In this document: positions 17,457-25,576 of the stretch, piece after piece | Position numbering within the stretch: position 1 is the stretch's first letter | Layout: every line of letters starts with the position of its first letter | Source: Clostridia bacterium | GTDB lineage: Bacteria; Bacillota; Clostridia; Christensenellales; CAG-138 | Length of the DNA: 42,858 nucleotides | Direction: 5' to 3' | Assembly: GCA_016293975.1 (NCBI GenBank) | Contig: JAEDCW010000007.1 | Location: forward strand, 1-42,858 | The notes under the pieces: model-generated | The model's input: the letters and a program-made list of their open reading frames with translations, nothing else | Told to the model about the DNA's origin: nothing | Databases searched by the model: none | Program-made: the position numbers and the translations under genes

Positions 17457-17987
17457 TCAGCCCATGAGCGACATCATGTATTCTGCTGCCGCATTCACTC
17501 CGTCCACTACGGCTCTTGAGCTTATAGTTGCGCTCGTGACCTGGTCGACATCCTCATTGAGCGTCAAAGGTGAAGCCTTGCCCTCAAACTGCACGGTGAA
17601 TTCCGCGTCCTTGGTCTTTGCGCCAAGTCCGGCCGTCTCTGAGAAATTTGCTCCGCCGACATTTATGCCTGTTATGGTACCGTCGTTTTTCATGCCTACG
17701 GTTATCTCTATCTCTCCGCCATAGCCCTTAACGGTTATCTGCGACACCATTCCGATGGTCTCTGCGCCCTTTTTGGCGATATAAACGTAATCCACGGGCG
17801 CGCCTTCCTCAAGCGTCACCGCTTCAAAAGATTCCGCATCGCTTATTACTTCTTTACGCGCAGCCTCGGCAGCCACAAGTGAAGCCTCGGCGATCGTAGC
17901 CTTTGTAACCTCGTTGGTTATGCCCAAGAGCAGACCTGCAACAAGGGCGATTACGGAAAGCACTATCCACGCAGGGAACTTTTTCAT
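17457..17987 (-). CDS. Membrane-anchored FMN-binding (RnfG-like) protein
   Basis: A 176-residue protein. Residues about 6-24 form an uncleaved membrane anchor (PAWIVLSVIALVAGLLLGI) and the rest is an extracytoplasmic FMN-binding domain. The sequence DQVTSATISS near the C-terminus matches the D-x-x-(S/T)-x-A-T motif to which ApbE attaches FMN covalently, on the threonine of SATIS. ATG 17987 is preferred over the GTG at 17990, since it lies 8 nt from GAGG. No other Rnf or Nqr subunit and no apbE is near, so it acts alone or with distant partners in electron transfer outside the membrane. It has its own promoter and terminator. Confidence 0.88.
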   Translation of the reverse strand: MKKFPAWIVLSVIALVAGLLLGITNEVTKATIAEASLVAAEAARKEVISDAESFEAVTLEEGAPVDYVYIAKKGAETIGMVSQITVKGYGGEIEITVGMKNDGTITGINVGGANFSETAGLGAKTKDAEFTVQFEGKASPLTLNEDVDQVTSATISSRAVVDGVNAAAEYMMSLMG

Positions 17988-18021
17988 CACTTATACCTCG
18001 CAAAACAACTCATTCGCTTTT

Positions 18022-18050
18022 ATTATATATCTTCATAGGACCTTTTGCAA
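18022..18050 (-). promoter_or_regulatory. Promoter of the FMN-binding protein gene
   Basis: Minus-strand TTGCAA (18045-18050), a 17-bp spacer and TATAAT (18022-18027), with the ATG about 35 bp further on. It separates this gene from the M20 gene upstream. Confidence 0.7.
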
Positions 18051-18110
18051 TAAGATGTCCCAATAAGCCTCGGTCTTATGTCCGCCAATATATTTTGCAG
18101 ATACGCCTGC

Positions 18111-19250
18111 TTATACCAGAACAGAGGCGTACAGAAGCTCCGCACCGTATTTCAACGCCGTATCGTCCGTGTGGAACCGGTCGTTGTGCCACGGGAATCT
18201 GTTTTCCTCGGAGCCCACGCCCAACCAATAGAAGAATGTCTCCGTGTACTGCGAATAGATAGCGAAATCCTCCGATGCCATACACGGCCTGCAATCTGTT
18301 ATAGCTTCCTCACCCATGGCAAGCGCTGCGGCGTTTCTCGCCCTCGCGTACATTGCCTCGGAGTTTATGACCGCCGGTCCCGATTCTATCACGGTAAATT
18401 CGCCCGTACAGCCATAGCCCTTTGCCACCGATTCCACTATGAGCTTAATTCTCGTCAATATCGTGTTTCTCACCTGCTCATCGTAGCTTCTGATGCTTCC
18501 CGTGAGCTTCACGGTATCTATAGGCAGATTTTCGGGAGTACCGCCGTGAATAGAACAGAGCGAAACTACAGCCGCCTCATACGGGTCGATATTTCTGCTG
18601 ACTATAGTATTGATTGCGCTGATAACTCCTGCCGCCGCGACTATGACGTCCTCGCACTTGTGCGGCATCGAGCTGTGCCCTCCGATGCCCTTTATGACTA
18701 TCTCGAAATTGTCCTTTGCCGCCATAAGAGGACCCTTGTGTATTACTACCAGCCCGGTATCTATCTCGGGTCTGTTGTGCATGCCGTACATCCTAACTAT
18801 CGGGTAATCAAACAATCCCTTCGCCACGAGCTGACGCGCGCCCTCCATGATCTCTTCGGCGTGCTGGAATACGAGCAGTACATCGCACGGAGGCTGTTCT
18901 TTGGAAAGCAGTATGGCCGCTCCCAAGAGGCACGTCGTATGAAAATCGTGTCCGCAACCATGCATTATGCCCGGCACACCCGATATGGGGGAAACGTCCG
19001 CACGCTCTGTATGGGAGAGCGCATCTATATCCGACCTCAGTGCGATACACACGGACGAATTCTTGCCTTTTACCCTGCCCACTACGCCTGTTGGGAGACC
19101 AAACGGTATCAGCTCTATCCCAAGCTCGGTGAGCTTGCGCTTAATAATCTCGGTGGTGTTGTATTCATTAAGCGACAGCTCGGGGTTTGTGTGGAGCATA
19201 TCCTTTATTCGCTTTAATTCGATGCATTCCGCTTCGGTCAGTCTTATCAT
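18111..19250 (-). CDS. M20 family amidohydrolase (N-acyl amino acid / hippurate hydrolase type)
   Basis: A 379-residue cytoplasmic metallopeptidase-fold enzyme. Metal-binding segments typical of peptidase family M20D are visible: MHGCGHDFHTT, QHAEEIMEGAR, a histidine in YGMHNRPE, GGHSSMPH in the dimerisation domain and the C-terminal ASEDFAIYSQ. Such enzymes remove acyl groups from N-acyl amino acids or related amides; the substrate cannot be read from sequence. ATG 19250 is chosen because GAGG lies 6 nt upstream, rather than the TTG at 19256. It stands alone between unrelated genes. Confidence 0.92.
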   Translation of the reverse strand: MIRLTEAECIELKRIKDMLHTNPELSLNEYNTTEIIKRKLTELGIELIPFGLPTGVVGRVKGKNSSVCIALRSDIDALSHTERADVSPISGVPGIMHGCGHDFHTTCLLGAAILLSKEQPPCDVLLVFQHAEEIMEGARQLVAKGLFDYPIVRMYGMHNRPEIDTGLVVIHKGPLMAAKDNFEIVIKGIGGHSSMPHKCEDVIVAAAGVISAINTIVSRNIDPYEAAVVSLCSIHGGTPENLPIDTVKLTGSIRSYDEQVRNTILTRIKLIVESVAKGYGCTGEFTVIESGPAVINSEAMYARARNAAALAMGEEAITDCRPCMASEDFAIYSQYTETFFYWLGVGSEENRFPWHNDRFHTDDTALKYGAELLYASVLV

Positions 19251-19346
19251 GTGCAACCTCGTTTTTTTATATTATAGCATCTTAAGTGCTATAAAGTAAG
19301 CAATAATGTGGTACAATCAATCGATAACATAACAAGGAGAATTCTT

Positions 19347-19670
19347 ATGGAAAAAGAGCTTGAATCAATGAACGACGCTTCCACGTTTGTGCTGGATAAA
19401 TTCAAAGCCGAAGGTGATTACACATTCCTTACCCCCGACGAGCTGTCCGATATAGTCGGCGTGCTTATCGCAACGGACCAGAAATACATGGAAGATGCAG
19501 ACGTTTTCGGTGAAGGCGTGTACGACGAGGATGCCGCCTACGACCTGCTTCTCGATGCGCTTAAATCGAAGTTCTCGAAGTACAACATGTACCTCATGCG
19601 CATGGTAGAGGATTATATGGACTTTGCCGAGGAGTATCTGGCAAGCATAGACGCAATCGATTGGGAATGA
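19347..19670 (+). CDS. Small acidic protein of unknown function
   Basis: A 107-residue protein starting MEKELESMNDASTF, preceded by AAGGAGA 6 nt upstream; an in-frame extension to 19308 lacks a ribosome binding site. It is rich in Asp and Glu, predicted helical, with no cysteine, signal peptide or membrane segment. The end reads MVEDYMDFAEEYLASIDAIDWE. I do not recognise a family. It is monocistronic with a clear terminator immediately downstream, which supports a real, well-expressed gene. Confidence 0.8.
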   Translation: MEKELESMNDASTFVLDKFKAEGDYTFLTPDELSDIVGVLIATDQKYMEDADVFGEGVYDEDAAYDLLLDALKSKFSKYNMYLMRMVEDYMDFAEEYLASIDAIDWE

Positions 19671-19675
19671 CAAAC

Positions 19676-19699
19676 GCCGGGGCATCAACCCCGGTTTTC
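19676..19699 (+). terminator. Intrinsic terminator of the small acidic protein gene
   Basis: CCGGGG-CATCAA-CCCCGG followed by TTTTC, 5 bp after the stop codon. Confidence 0.88.
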
Positions 19700-20142
19700 T
19701 TATCTGACATATTCTTAACCGCATACTGCGTACGTTGCCGTTATTCTGCAGTTAAAACTTGCGCGCGGCGTAAGCGAGGTTTCGCATATTTGTAGGTTTT
19801 AGCAACACTTTGTCTCCCTGTATATGTAATGCTTGCAATAATATTCATAAACTACACACATTTTCGACATTATTCGACATTGTATGTGGCAATATTTACA
19901 CACGTTGTATGGTAGCATGTTGTAATCGGCTGCGATGACTGCAATGTGTATTGCGTAGGGCTTTGCACCTGCAACTCGCAATTTAACCGTAATACTCTGT
20001 GATAACTGCTTTTTAATGTCGAAGTTCCATTGCTCACAGCACAATATTCCATGATGCGCGATTCTTGTCGAAATGCATATTATCACACTATTGCATGTAT
20101 ATTATACAACTTGTGATTATTACATATGTGATTAAATTTCTT
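19700..20142. promoter_or_regulatory. Non-coding region with four Spo0A boxes and hairpins
   Basis: No credible gene lies here. The 0A box core TGTCGAA (known for the sporulation regulator Spo0A) occurs four times without mismatch: as TTCGACA at 19863-19869 and 19873-19879, exactly one helical turn apart, and as TGTCGAA at 20017-20023 and 20066-20072. Between them a nested stem-loop (TTGCG/CGCAA outside TTGCA-CC-TGCAA, 19951-19981) could belong to an RNA. Variants of TGTGATWA also recur (near 19999, 20090, 20113 and 20128). Neither flanking gene reads out of this region, so the regulated transcript is unidentified. Confidence 0.6.
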
Positions 20143-20370
20143 TTATTTTTTTACATTAAAATTCAGTAATTCGGAATGCGGCGTCAAAAACCTATTTGTT
20201 TCCACGTTAAGCGCCACACGTATAGCCTCGTACTCGTCGACGCAGTTTTTTCGCTTGCCAGTTAGCATTGTGCCCAGTGTATTTCTGGAAATCCCGCATT
20301 TTCGGAATAGCAATTCCAGTGAAACACCATTGGTGTCGATGTAGTTTTTTATTCTCTCGTGTGCTTTCAT
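20143..20370 (-). CDS. Small XRE/Cro-like helix-turn-helix protein
   Basis: A 75-residue protein. The segment LELLFRKCGISRNTLGTMLTGK fits a Cro/CI helix-turn-helix, followed by a helical DEYEAIRVALNVETNRFL segment. A GAGG lies 7 nt before the ATG. It is divergent from a second XRE protein across a 117-bp gap, an arrangement common for paired repressors of mobile elements or developmental switches. Its 3' end borders the Spo0A-box region. No toxin or integrase is near. The target is unknown. Confidence 0.7.
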   Translation of the reverse strand: MKAHERIKNYIDTNGVSLELLFRKCGISRNTLGTMLTGKRKNCVDEYEAIRVALNVETNRFLTPHSELLNFNVKK

Positions 20371-20437
20371 AATATAACCTCTTTTCTTTTGCGTTCTGTT
20401 TTTGTATGTTTATTCCAATAAGAATTAACATTTTGCT

Positions 20438-20465
20438 TTGACAAATTAAACAATTCATGTATAAT
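20438..20465 (+). promoter_or_regulatory. Promoter of the plus-strand XRE gene
   Basis: Consensus TTGACA (20438-20443), a 16-bp spacer and consensus TATAAT (20460-20465). An AGCGGAGGTGAT ribosome binding site follows within 15 bp. Confidence 0.8.
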
Positions 20466-20487
20466 ATAATGAGCGGAGGTGATGATT

Positions 20488-20793
20488 ATGAAATACGAGG
20501 TAGGCTCACGCATCAGGAAGCATAGGTTGGAGAGAAATATGACCCAGCGCGAGCTGGCTAAGCGCATAGGCGTTAGCAGCAGCCGTGTCTCTAACTGGGA
20601 GCAAGGAATAAACAGACCGGATGTAGATATGGTCTCTCTCATTTGTGCCGCGCTTCAGGTAGACCCAAACGAATTACTCGACGTCAATCTCTCTTCGAAC
20701 AATTTCTCGGAGGAAGAGCGCCGCGTCATCGCCGCATACAGGAATCACGTTGACATGCAGAAAGCTGTTCGCATACTTCTGCGGCTCGAGTAA
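20488..20793 (+). CDS. XRE-family transcriptional regulator
   Basis: A 101-residue protein starting MKYEVGSRIRKHRLERN. The HTH reads MTQRELAKRIGVSSSRVSNWEQGINRPDVDMV, a textbook XRE fold; the C-terminal part (SEEERRVIAAYRNHVDMQKAV) is a short helical dimerisation tail seen in many Firmicutes XRE proteins. The ATG at 20488 is 8 nt from GGAGG, while the earlier GTG (20479) and ATG (20482) overlap the binding site. It is driven by a consensus promoter and closed by a terminator at 20867. Overall it is SinR/immunity-repressor-like, but no cognate operon is visible. Confidence 0.9.
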   Translation: MKYEVGSRIRKHRLERNMTQRELAKRIGVSSSRVSNWEQGINRPDVDMVSLICAALQVDPNELLDVNLSSNNFSEEERRVIAAYRNHVDMQKAVRILLRLE

Positions 20794-20866
20794 GCAAGGC
20801 ACTGTTGCTCTATTACCATAACGCTTGGCATAATCCCAAGAAAAAGGGCATGTGTCGTGTTTTGTG

Positions 20867-20902
20867 ACTTTTGATACCATTTTTGGTACAAAAGTTTTTT
20901 TG
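20867..20902 (+). terminator. Intrinsic terminator after the XRE gene
   Basis: ACTTTTG(A)TACC, loop ATTTTT, GGTACAAAAGT, then seven T; an 11-bp stem with a single bulged A. Confidence 0.85.
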
Positions 20903-20933
20903 TTGTCAATTATTGTCCTCACTTATGGCAAAC

Positions 20934-20964
20934 TAAAAGGAGTAAGCAACCGCCCGCTCCTTTT
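20934..20964. terminator. Probable terminator of the flavin reductase/Cys-rich operon
   Basis: AAAAGGAG (20935-20942) pairs with CTCCTTTT (20955-20962) around a 12-base loop, 20 bp past the 20982 stop. A- and T-rich flanks on both sides make it possibly bidirectional. Confidence 0.6.
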
Positions 20965-20981
20965 ATAACTTCACTATGCTT

Positions 20982-21275
20982 TCACTCGTCCCTTTTTCTT
21001 GCGATCTCGGCTATCTCCGGGTACTTCTTGGTTATGTAGTCGTAGCCGCCGCGCGAATGCGGAATGAGGCAATTCGAGCAGTCTTTTATGCCGTTCGCAA
21101 TGTATTTAAAATTACCGCCGCACTTGTCGCCCAATGCGTACAGCGGACAGTAGCAGAACAAGCAGTTAAATTCGCTGTCGTCTGCCACCTTGTGACACGG
21201 GAAGAACTCGCACTCAGAGTGCCTGAAAAACGCATATTTGCCGTGCTTTAGCGTCGAATACCTGTCGTCTGTCAT
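20982..21275 (-). CDS. Cysteine-rich small domain protein (PF04071-like)
   Basis: A 97-residue protein with ten cysteines. The run HSECEFFPCHK...FNCLFCYCPLY...CGGNF...GIKDCSNCLIPH is the signature of the Cysteine-rich small domain family, often found near cobalamin or radical-SAM genes and presumed to bind Zn or Fe-S. The biochemical role is unknown. Its ATG overlaps the TGA of the flavin reductase gene (ATGA, 21272-21275), so the two are translationally coupled and probably act together. It is the last gene before a terminator-like hairpin. Confidence 0.85.
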   Translation of the reverse strand: MTDDRYSTLKHGKYAFFRHSECEFFPCHKVADDSEFNCLFCYCPLYALGDKCGGNFKYIANGIKDCSNCLIPHSRGGYDYITKKYPEIAEIARKRDE

Positions 21276-21862
21276 CTTCTGACTGCTCCCCTTCTCGTTT
21301 TAGGCTTCTTTCTCACGGAAAAGCCGAAAGTGCCAAGTTTCTTGCCGAGCTTGCAGTACTCGCCATGCGAATACGAAACGAGCTCCGCGCTGTTTAGGTC
21401 CAGTCTGCCCTTTGCATCTATGAGCGATTCCTCGACATCCACCGAAACTATGTCCGCTATGAACATATCGTGAGAGCCGAGTGGAATTATGTCTGACACC
21501 TTGCACTCGAGCGAAAGCGGACTCTCCTCGATTATCGGGCAGTCGAGCTTAAACGCCTTCTTTGGTGTGAGTCCACACGTATCAAACTTGTCGACGTTTC
21601 TGCCGGAAGCCACTCCGCAGTAGTCCGCGCTCTTTACAAGCTCCGCATTGACAAGATTTATAACAAACTCACCGCTGTTCTTGATCATATCGTAAGAAAA
21701 ACGTTCCTTTCTGACTGACACATATGTCTTGGGTGGTTCGCTTGCGAGTATGCCCGTCCACGCTATAGTGATTATATTGGGTTTCTCCGTCGTCCCACAG
21801 CTCACCATCACCACAGGAAGCGGGGCCAAAAGTGTTCCGCCCTTCCACTGCTGTTTTGACAT
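21272..21862 (-). CDS. Flavin reductase-like domain protein
   Basis: A 196-residue flavin-binding split-barrel protein: LAPLPVVMVSCGT...NIITIAWTGILASEPPKTYVSVRKERFSYDMI is typical of the flavoredoxin/flavin reductase family, which binds FMN and passes electrons from NAD(P)H or reduced donors. The start at 21862 (MSKQQWKGG) lies 8 nt from AGGAGG; the GTG at 21871 sits inside that binding site. It is the first gene of a two-gene operon with the Cys-rich small protein and is divergent from yqeC. The physiological partner is unknown. Confidence 0.88.
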   Translation of the reverse strand: MSKQQWKGGTLLAPLPVVMVSCGTTEKPNIITIAWTGILASEPPKTYVSVRKERFSYDMIKNSGEFVINLVNAELVKSADYCGVASGRNVDKFDTCGLTPKKAFKLDCPIIEESPLSLECKVSDIIPLGSHDMFIADIVSVDVEESLIDAKGRLDLNSAELVSYSHGEYCKLGKKLGTFGFSVRKKPKTRRGAVRR

Positions 21863-21882
21863 AGGCTTCACCTCCTTTGGTT

Positions 21883-21947
21883 ATGATAGCGCAGTTTGAC
21901 AGAGTTGTCCACAGTCGTTGACACGCCCTTTGAGTTAGGTGTAAACT
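21883..21947. promoter_or_regulatory. Divergent promoters, flavin reductase versus yqeC
   Basis: Plus strand: TTGACA (21918-21923), an 18-bp spacer and TAAACT (21942-21947), leading to yqeC. Minus strand: TGGACA (21906-21911), a 17-bp spacer and TATCAT (21883-21888), leading to the flavin reductase gene. The -35 boxes are 6 bp apart. Confidence 0.6.
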
Positions 21948-21968
21948 TCACTATCTACGGGGGTATAT

Positions 21969-22634
21969 ATGATTTGTGATACGCTGAACATAAAACCCGG
22001 AGCACTCACAATAATCGGCAGCGGTGGAAAGACTTCGCTTTTGCTCACACTTGCCAATGAACTCTCGTGCAAGGGGCGAGTCATAGTCATGACGACGACA
22101 AAGATGTATCTGCCGACGGAGATGCCGATAGTGTTTTCCTCCGATGTTGCGGAGCTTTCCGATGCGCTCGCAAAGAATAATGTCATCTGCGTGGGCGCAC
22201 ATACCGTACAGAGCAAGCTGTGTCAACCCAACATACCGATATCAGTATTGAAGGATATGTGCGACTATCTGCTCGTCGAGGGCGACGGCTCAAAGCGCCT
22301 GCCCCTCAAGGCGCATGCGTACTATGAACCCGTTATACCACCCGAAAACGACCGCACACTGCTCGTAGCAGGGGCTTTGGGCATAGGAGGCACGATAGAA
22401 AACAACGTGCACAGACCTGAACTTTTCTGTTCACTGTGCGACGCACTCATTTCCGACGAAGCTACACCCGAGCGCATTGCGCGCGTCATAAACCATGAGG
22501 CGCTTTCAAACGAAGTCATAATAAACCAGTGCGACAATGCCGAGCTCAGGGCAGGAGCGGAGCGGCTTGCGCAGAGATTACGCGCCACCGTATACATCGC
22601 ATGTCTAAAGGAGGGTCTCCTATGCTCGTTTTAA
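21969..22634 (+). CDS. yqeC: Selenium cofactor biosynthesis protein YqeC
   Basis: A 221-residue P-loop protein (TIIGSGGKTSLLLTLANEL at about 14-32, then VMTTTKMYLP). It matches the YqeC family of selenium-dependent molybdenum hydroxylase (SDMH) maturation clusters, where it is thought to help form or insert the labile Se of the molybdenum site; the exact reaction is unknown. Further family segments are LLVEGDGSKRLPLKAH and NQCD. It starts just after a GGGGG-rich site and overlaps yqeB by 13 bp. It is first in the yqeC-yqeB-selD operon. Confidence 0.9.
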   Translation: MICDTLNIKPGALTIIGSGGKTSLLLTLANELSCKGRVIVMTTTKMYLPTEMPIVFSSDVAELSDALAKNNVICVGAHTVQSKLCQPNIPISVLKDMCDYLLVEGDGSKRLPLKAHAYYEPVIPPENDRTLLVAGALGIGGTIENNVHRPELFCSLCDALISDEATPERIARVINHEALSNEVIINQCDNAELRAGAERLAQRLRATVYIACLKEGLLCSF

Positions 22635-23410
22635 TCAAAGGCGCAGGCGACATAGCGAGCGGAATCGCGCTTAGACTGTTTCACTGCGGCTTCAGAATAG
22701 TCATGACCGATTTGGAAAAGCCTACTTCAATCAGGAGGACAGTATGTTTCAGCGAGGCGTTAGCCAATGGGACGGCTACAGTTGAGGACGTCACGGCGTA
22801 CATTGCCAGCAATCCCAAAGAGACGCTCGACATCACCGAGCGCGGTTATATTGCCGTTATCGCAGACGAGAACGCGGAGTGCGTTAAGGCGCTTTGCCCA
22901 GATGTTGTCGTAGACGCGATTCTCGCCAAGCGCAACATAAACACCCGAATCGACCACGCACCCATAGTCATAGGCGTAGGTCCGGGATTCACCGCAAATG
23001 TCGATTGCCACGCGGTCATCGAGACAAACCGCGGTCACAGCCTCGGCAGGGTGATACTTAGTGGCTCCGCAGAGCCAAACACGGGCGTCCCCGGCAATAT
23101 AGGCGGTTATACGACCCAAAGAGTCATAAGAGCACCTAAGGCAGGAACATTCCGCGAGGTGGCGAGTATAGGCGATTCCGTGACCGCAAATCAGACGGTG
23201 GCTTATGTGGACGATGTCCCTGTAATGGCACAGATAGGCGGAATTTTGAGGGGGCTTTTACCCATGGGCACTCAGGTCCATGCAGGCATGAAGTCCGGAG
23301 ATGTAGACCCTCGCTGTGTGCGCGAGCACTGTTTCCTCGTGTCGGATAAGGCACTAAGCGTTGGCGGAGGTGTGTTGGAAGCGATACTTATGCTTAGGAG
23401 AAAACCATGA
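22622..23410 (+). CDS. yqeB: Selenium-dependent molybdenum hydroxylase system protein YqeB
   Basis: A 262-residue protein starting MLVLIKGAGDIASGIALRL with a Rossmann-like glycine motif, from the YqeB (EF2563-like) family linked to SDMH maturation. Further family segments include VDAILAKRNINT, VIGVGPGF, HAVIETNRGHSLGRV and a C-terminal VGGGVLEAI. ATG 22622 follows AAGGAGG by 7 nt; longer frames run into yqeC. Its stop overlaps the selD ATG (ATGA), showing tight coupling between Se-cofactor maturation and selenophosphate supply. Confidence 0.92.
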   Translation: MLVLIKGAGDIASGIALRLFHCGFRIVMTDLEKPTSIRRTVCFSEALANGTATVEDVTAYIASNPKETLDITERGYIAVIADENAECVKALCPDVVVDAILAKRNINTRIDHAPIVIGVGPGFTANVDCHAVIETNRGHSLGRVILSGSAEPNTGVPGNIGGYTTQRVIRAPKAGTFREVASIGDSVTANQTVAYVDDVPVMAQIGGILRGLLPMGTQVHAGMKSGDVDPRCVREHCFLVSDKALSVGGGVLEAILMLRRKP

Positions 23411-24447
23411 CTGAGGATATCAAACTTACAAAGCTGTCAGACTGCTCAGGTTGCGGCGCAAAAGTCGGGGCAGGAATGCTCAGCAAACTGCTCACGGACA
23501 TAAAAGTAAACAAAGATCCTCGGCTTATAGTCGGGTTCGATAAGAGCGACGACGCCTCTGTATATGTGGTAGACGAAAACACCGCAATAGTCCAGACTGT
23601 GGACTTTTTTCCGCCCATACACGACGACCCCTATACATTCGGGCAGATAGCCGCGACAAACGCTCTCAGCGACATATACGCAATGGGAGGAGAACCAAAG
23701 CTCTGCCAGAACATATTAATGATACCCAAGGAGCTCCCCGACACCGTTGTACACGAGCTGCTCAGAGGCGGCTACGACAAGGTTTACGAGGCAGGCGCAC
23801 TTATAACGGGAGGTCACAGCATATTCGACCCTACACTCAAATACGGGCTTTGCGTAACGGGCATAATGAAGCCCGACAACGTGCTTAAAAACAGCGGTGC
23901 GCTCCCCGGAGACGTGCTCTTCCTCACAAAGCCGCTCGGCACAGGTATACTAACGACAGGTGCAAAGGGAGGTCTGCTCTCGGACGAGGGAATGGAGCTC
24001 GCGGTAGCTCTCATGACCACACTCAACAAGGGTGCGCGTGACACTATGATTAAATACGACGTACACGCCTGCACCGACGTGACGGGCTTCTCGCTCATGG
24101 GGCATCTGCTCGAAATGGCGGCCGGCTCCGACGTATCCGTAGTTGTCGATACAAAAGCCGTCAACGTTATCCCCGAAGCGCTTGAACTCGCAAGCTACGG
24201 TGTGCTCCCGGAGGGAATGTACCGCAACAGGAATTACGCCGAGCGCGAGGTGGACGCGGAAGGCATCGACAGGGCGTTCTGTGATGCGCTTTTCGATCCG
24301 CAGACATCGGGCGGACTGCTTATCGCCGTATCAGCGTCGGACGCAGATGCGCTCGAAGCAGAGCTTGAAAAAACCGTCCCCTGCGCGCAGCGCATAGGAA
24401 CGGTAAAGACTTACAATCCGAGTGAAAAGCGAATCAAGCTCGTGTAA
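23407..24447 (+). CDS. selD: Selenide, water dikinase (selenophosphate synthetase)
   Basis: A 346-residue AIR-synthase-fold enzyme that makes selenophosphate from selenide and ATP. The N-terminus has the active-site segment CSGCGAKVG with Cys16 and Lys19 in the positions of E. coli Cys17 and Lys20; no selenocysteine codon is used. Conserved DFFPP, NALSDIYAMGG and GGHS segments bind ATP and Mg. No selA, selB or selC is in the window, so here selenophosphate may mainly serve the labile Se cofactor. Its 3' end overlaps the convergent cysteine desulfurase gene by 14 bp. Confidence 0.97.
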   Translation: MTEDIKLTKLSDCSGCGAKVGAGMLSKLLTDIKVNKDPRLIVGFDKSDDASVYVVDENTAIVQTVDFFPPIHDDPYTFGQIAATNALSDIYAMGGEPKLCQNILMIPKELPDTVVHELLRGGYDKVYEAGALITGGHSIFDPTLKYGLCVTGIMKPDNVLKNSGALPGDVLFLTKPLGTGILTTGAKGGLLSDEGMELAVALMTTLNKGARDTMIKYDVHACTDVTGFSLMGHLLEMAAGSDVSVVVDTKAVNVIPEALELASYGVLPEGMYRNRNYAEREVDAEGIDRAFCDALFDPQTSGGLLIAVSASDADALEAELEKTVPCAQRIGTVKTYNPSEKRIKLV

Positions 24448-25576
24448 TGCTTTTTAAAGCTTCAATCGCCGAATCTATTTCGGCCTCGTTGTTGTAGTAG
24501 CCATATGAGAATCTCACACTACCGCTTGGATACGTTCCAAGCGTTTTGTGAGCCCATGGAGCGCAGTGAAGTCCGCATCTCGTATATATGCCGAACTCCG
24601 TCTCGAGCCTGTATGCAGCCTCGGCGTTGTCGATATTGTCAAACGTGACAGAGCAAGTGCCTACACAATCGCCACACCCTCCGAAAAAGCGTATCCCTTC
24701 TATTTCACGAAGTCCCTCGACGAATCTTCCCGTGAGTTTTTGCTCGTGAGCGTGCATATTCTCCGCACCCTCCAGGTTTACAAACCCGAGCGCTGCATTA
24801 AGCCCGAATATTCCCGGTACGTTGGGAGTGCCCGACTCAAACCTGTCCGGCAATGCCTCCGGCTGTGACACCGAATCCGAAAAGCTTCCCGTGCCGCCGA
24901 AAACTATGGGGTGGAGAACTTCTGCCATGCTCTGCGAGAGCATGAGTACGCCTATTCCGGATGGGCCCATCAACCCCTTGTGACCCGATGCCGCAATGGC
25001 ATCGGCACAGCACGCCTGCATATCTATATCGACATGACCTGCCGTCTGTGAGCAATCGAGTATAAAGTAGGCGCCGTATTCCCTACAGAGCTTTCCCACT
25101 GTCTCAGCATCCTGGAGCGTTCCGCAGACATTTGATGCGTGGTTAAGTATCACAGCGCGCGTCTTTTTGCGTTTGAGCGACCGAACAAGCTCGTCCGTGT
25201 CGAGCCTTCCTTCTGCATCGCACATCAGCATTTCCGCATCTATGCGGTTGCCGAGCGAGGCTATCGGCCTCAGCACAGAGTTATGCTCCATCGATGTGTA
25301 GAGCACCCTGTCGCCATCGCAAAGCAGACCCAGTATGGCGGTATTGAGGCTCATAGTAGCCCCCGACGTTATTATCGCTCGCTCCTCGCTGTCGCAGTTG
25401 AAAAGCTTACACAGCGACTGCCTGAGACTGTACAACTCGCGCGATGACTCAATCTCGCTCCCGTAAGAGCCTCTGTTGACACTCGTGCCGACGCTCGACA
25501 AATAATAACTCATTCGCTCCGCTACGCACTCAGGCCTCTTTGCAGATGTCGACGCCGTGTCGAGGTATATGCTCAT
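24434..25576 (-). CDS. Class V aminotransferase / cysteine desulfurase (EF2568-like, Se cluster)
   Basis: A 380-residue PLP enzyme of the NifS/Csd fold. The PLP lysine is Lys200 in SGHKGLMGPSG, with His98 (MEHNS), Asp174 and Gln177 (LDCSQTAG) around the cofactor, and a catalytic Cys338 in RCGLHCAPWAHKTLGT. The family that co-occurs with SDMH genes is thought to mobilise S or Se from (seleno)cysteine. Its ATG overlaps the yedF stop (ATGA), so it is cotranscribed with yedF and converges on selD. Confidence 0.92.
   Translation of the reverse strand: MSIYLDTASTSAKRPECVAERMSYYLSSVGTSVNRGSYGSEIESSRELYSLRQSLCKLFNCDSEERAIITSGATMSLNTAILGLLCDGDRVLYTSMEHNSVLRPIASLGNRIDAEMLMCDAEGRLDTDELVRSLKRKKTRAVILNHASNVCGTLQDAETVGKLCREYGAYFILDCSQTAGHVDIDMQACCADAIAASGHKGLMGPSGIGVLMLSQSMAEVLHPIVFGGTGSFSDSVSQPEALPDRFESGTPNVPGIFGLNAALGFVNLEGAENMHAHEQKLTGRFVEGLREIEGIRFFGGCGDCVGTCSVTFDNIDNAEAAYRLETEFGIYTRCGLHCAPWAHKTLGTYPSGSVRFSYGYYNNEAEIDSAIEALKSITRA

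Noticed and set aside
19799..20086. 95-residue minus-strand frame in the Spo0A-box region
   Set aside because: It has no ribosome binding site and an unlikely composition, and it overlaps all the repeated regulatory motifs.
19700..20142. Replication origin
   Set aside because: AT-rich and near recF-gyrB-gyrA, but no convincing TTATCCACA DnaA-box cluster was found and dnaA is absent. Only the Spo0A boxes are clear.
20196..20215. parS-like site (TGTTTCCACG...)
   Set aside because: It fits only one half of the parS palindrome and lies inside the XRE coding region.
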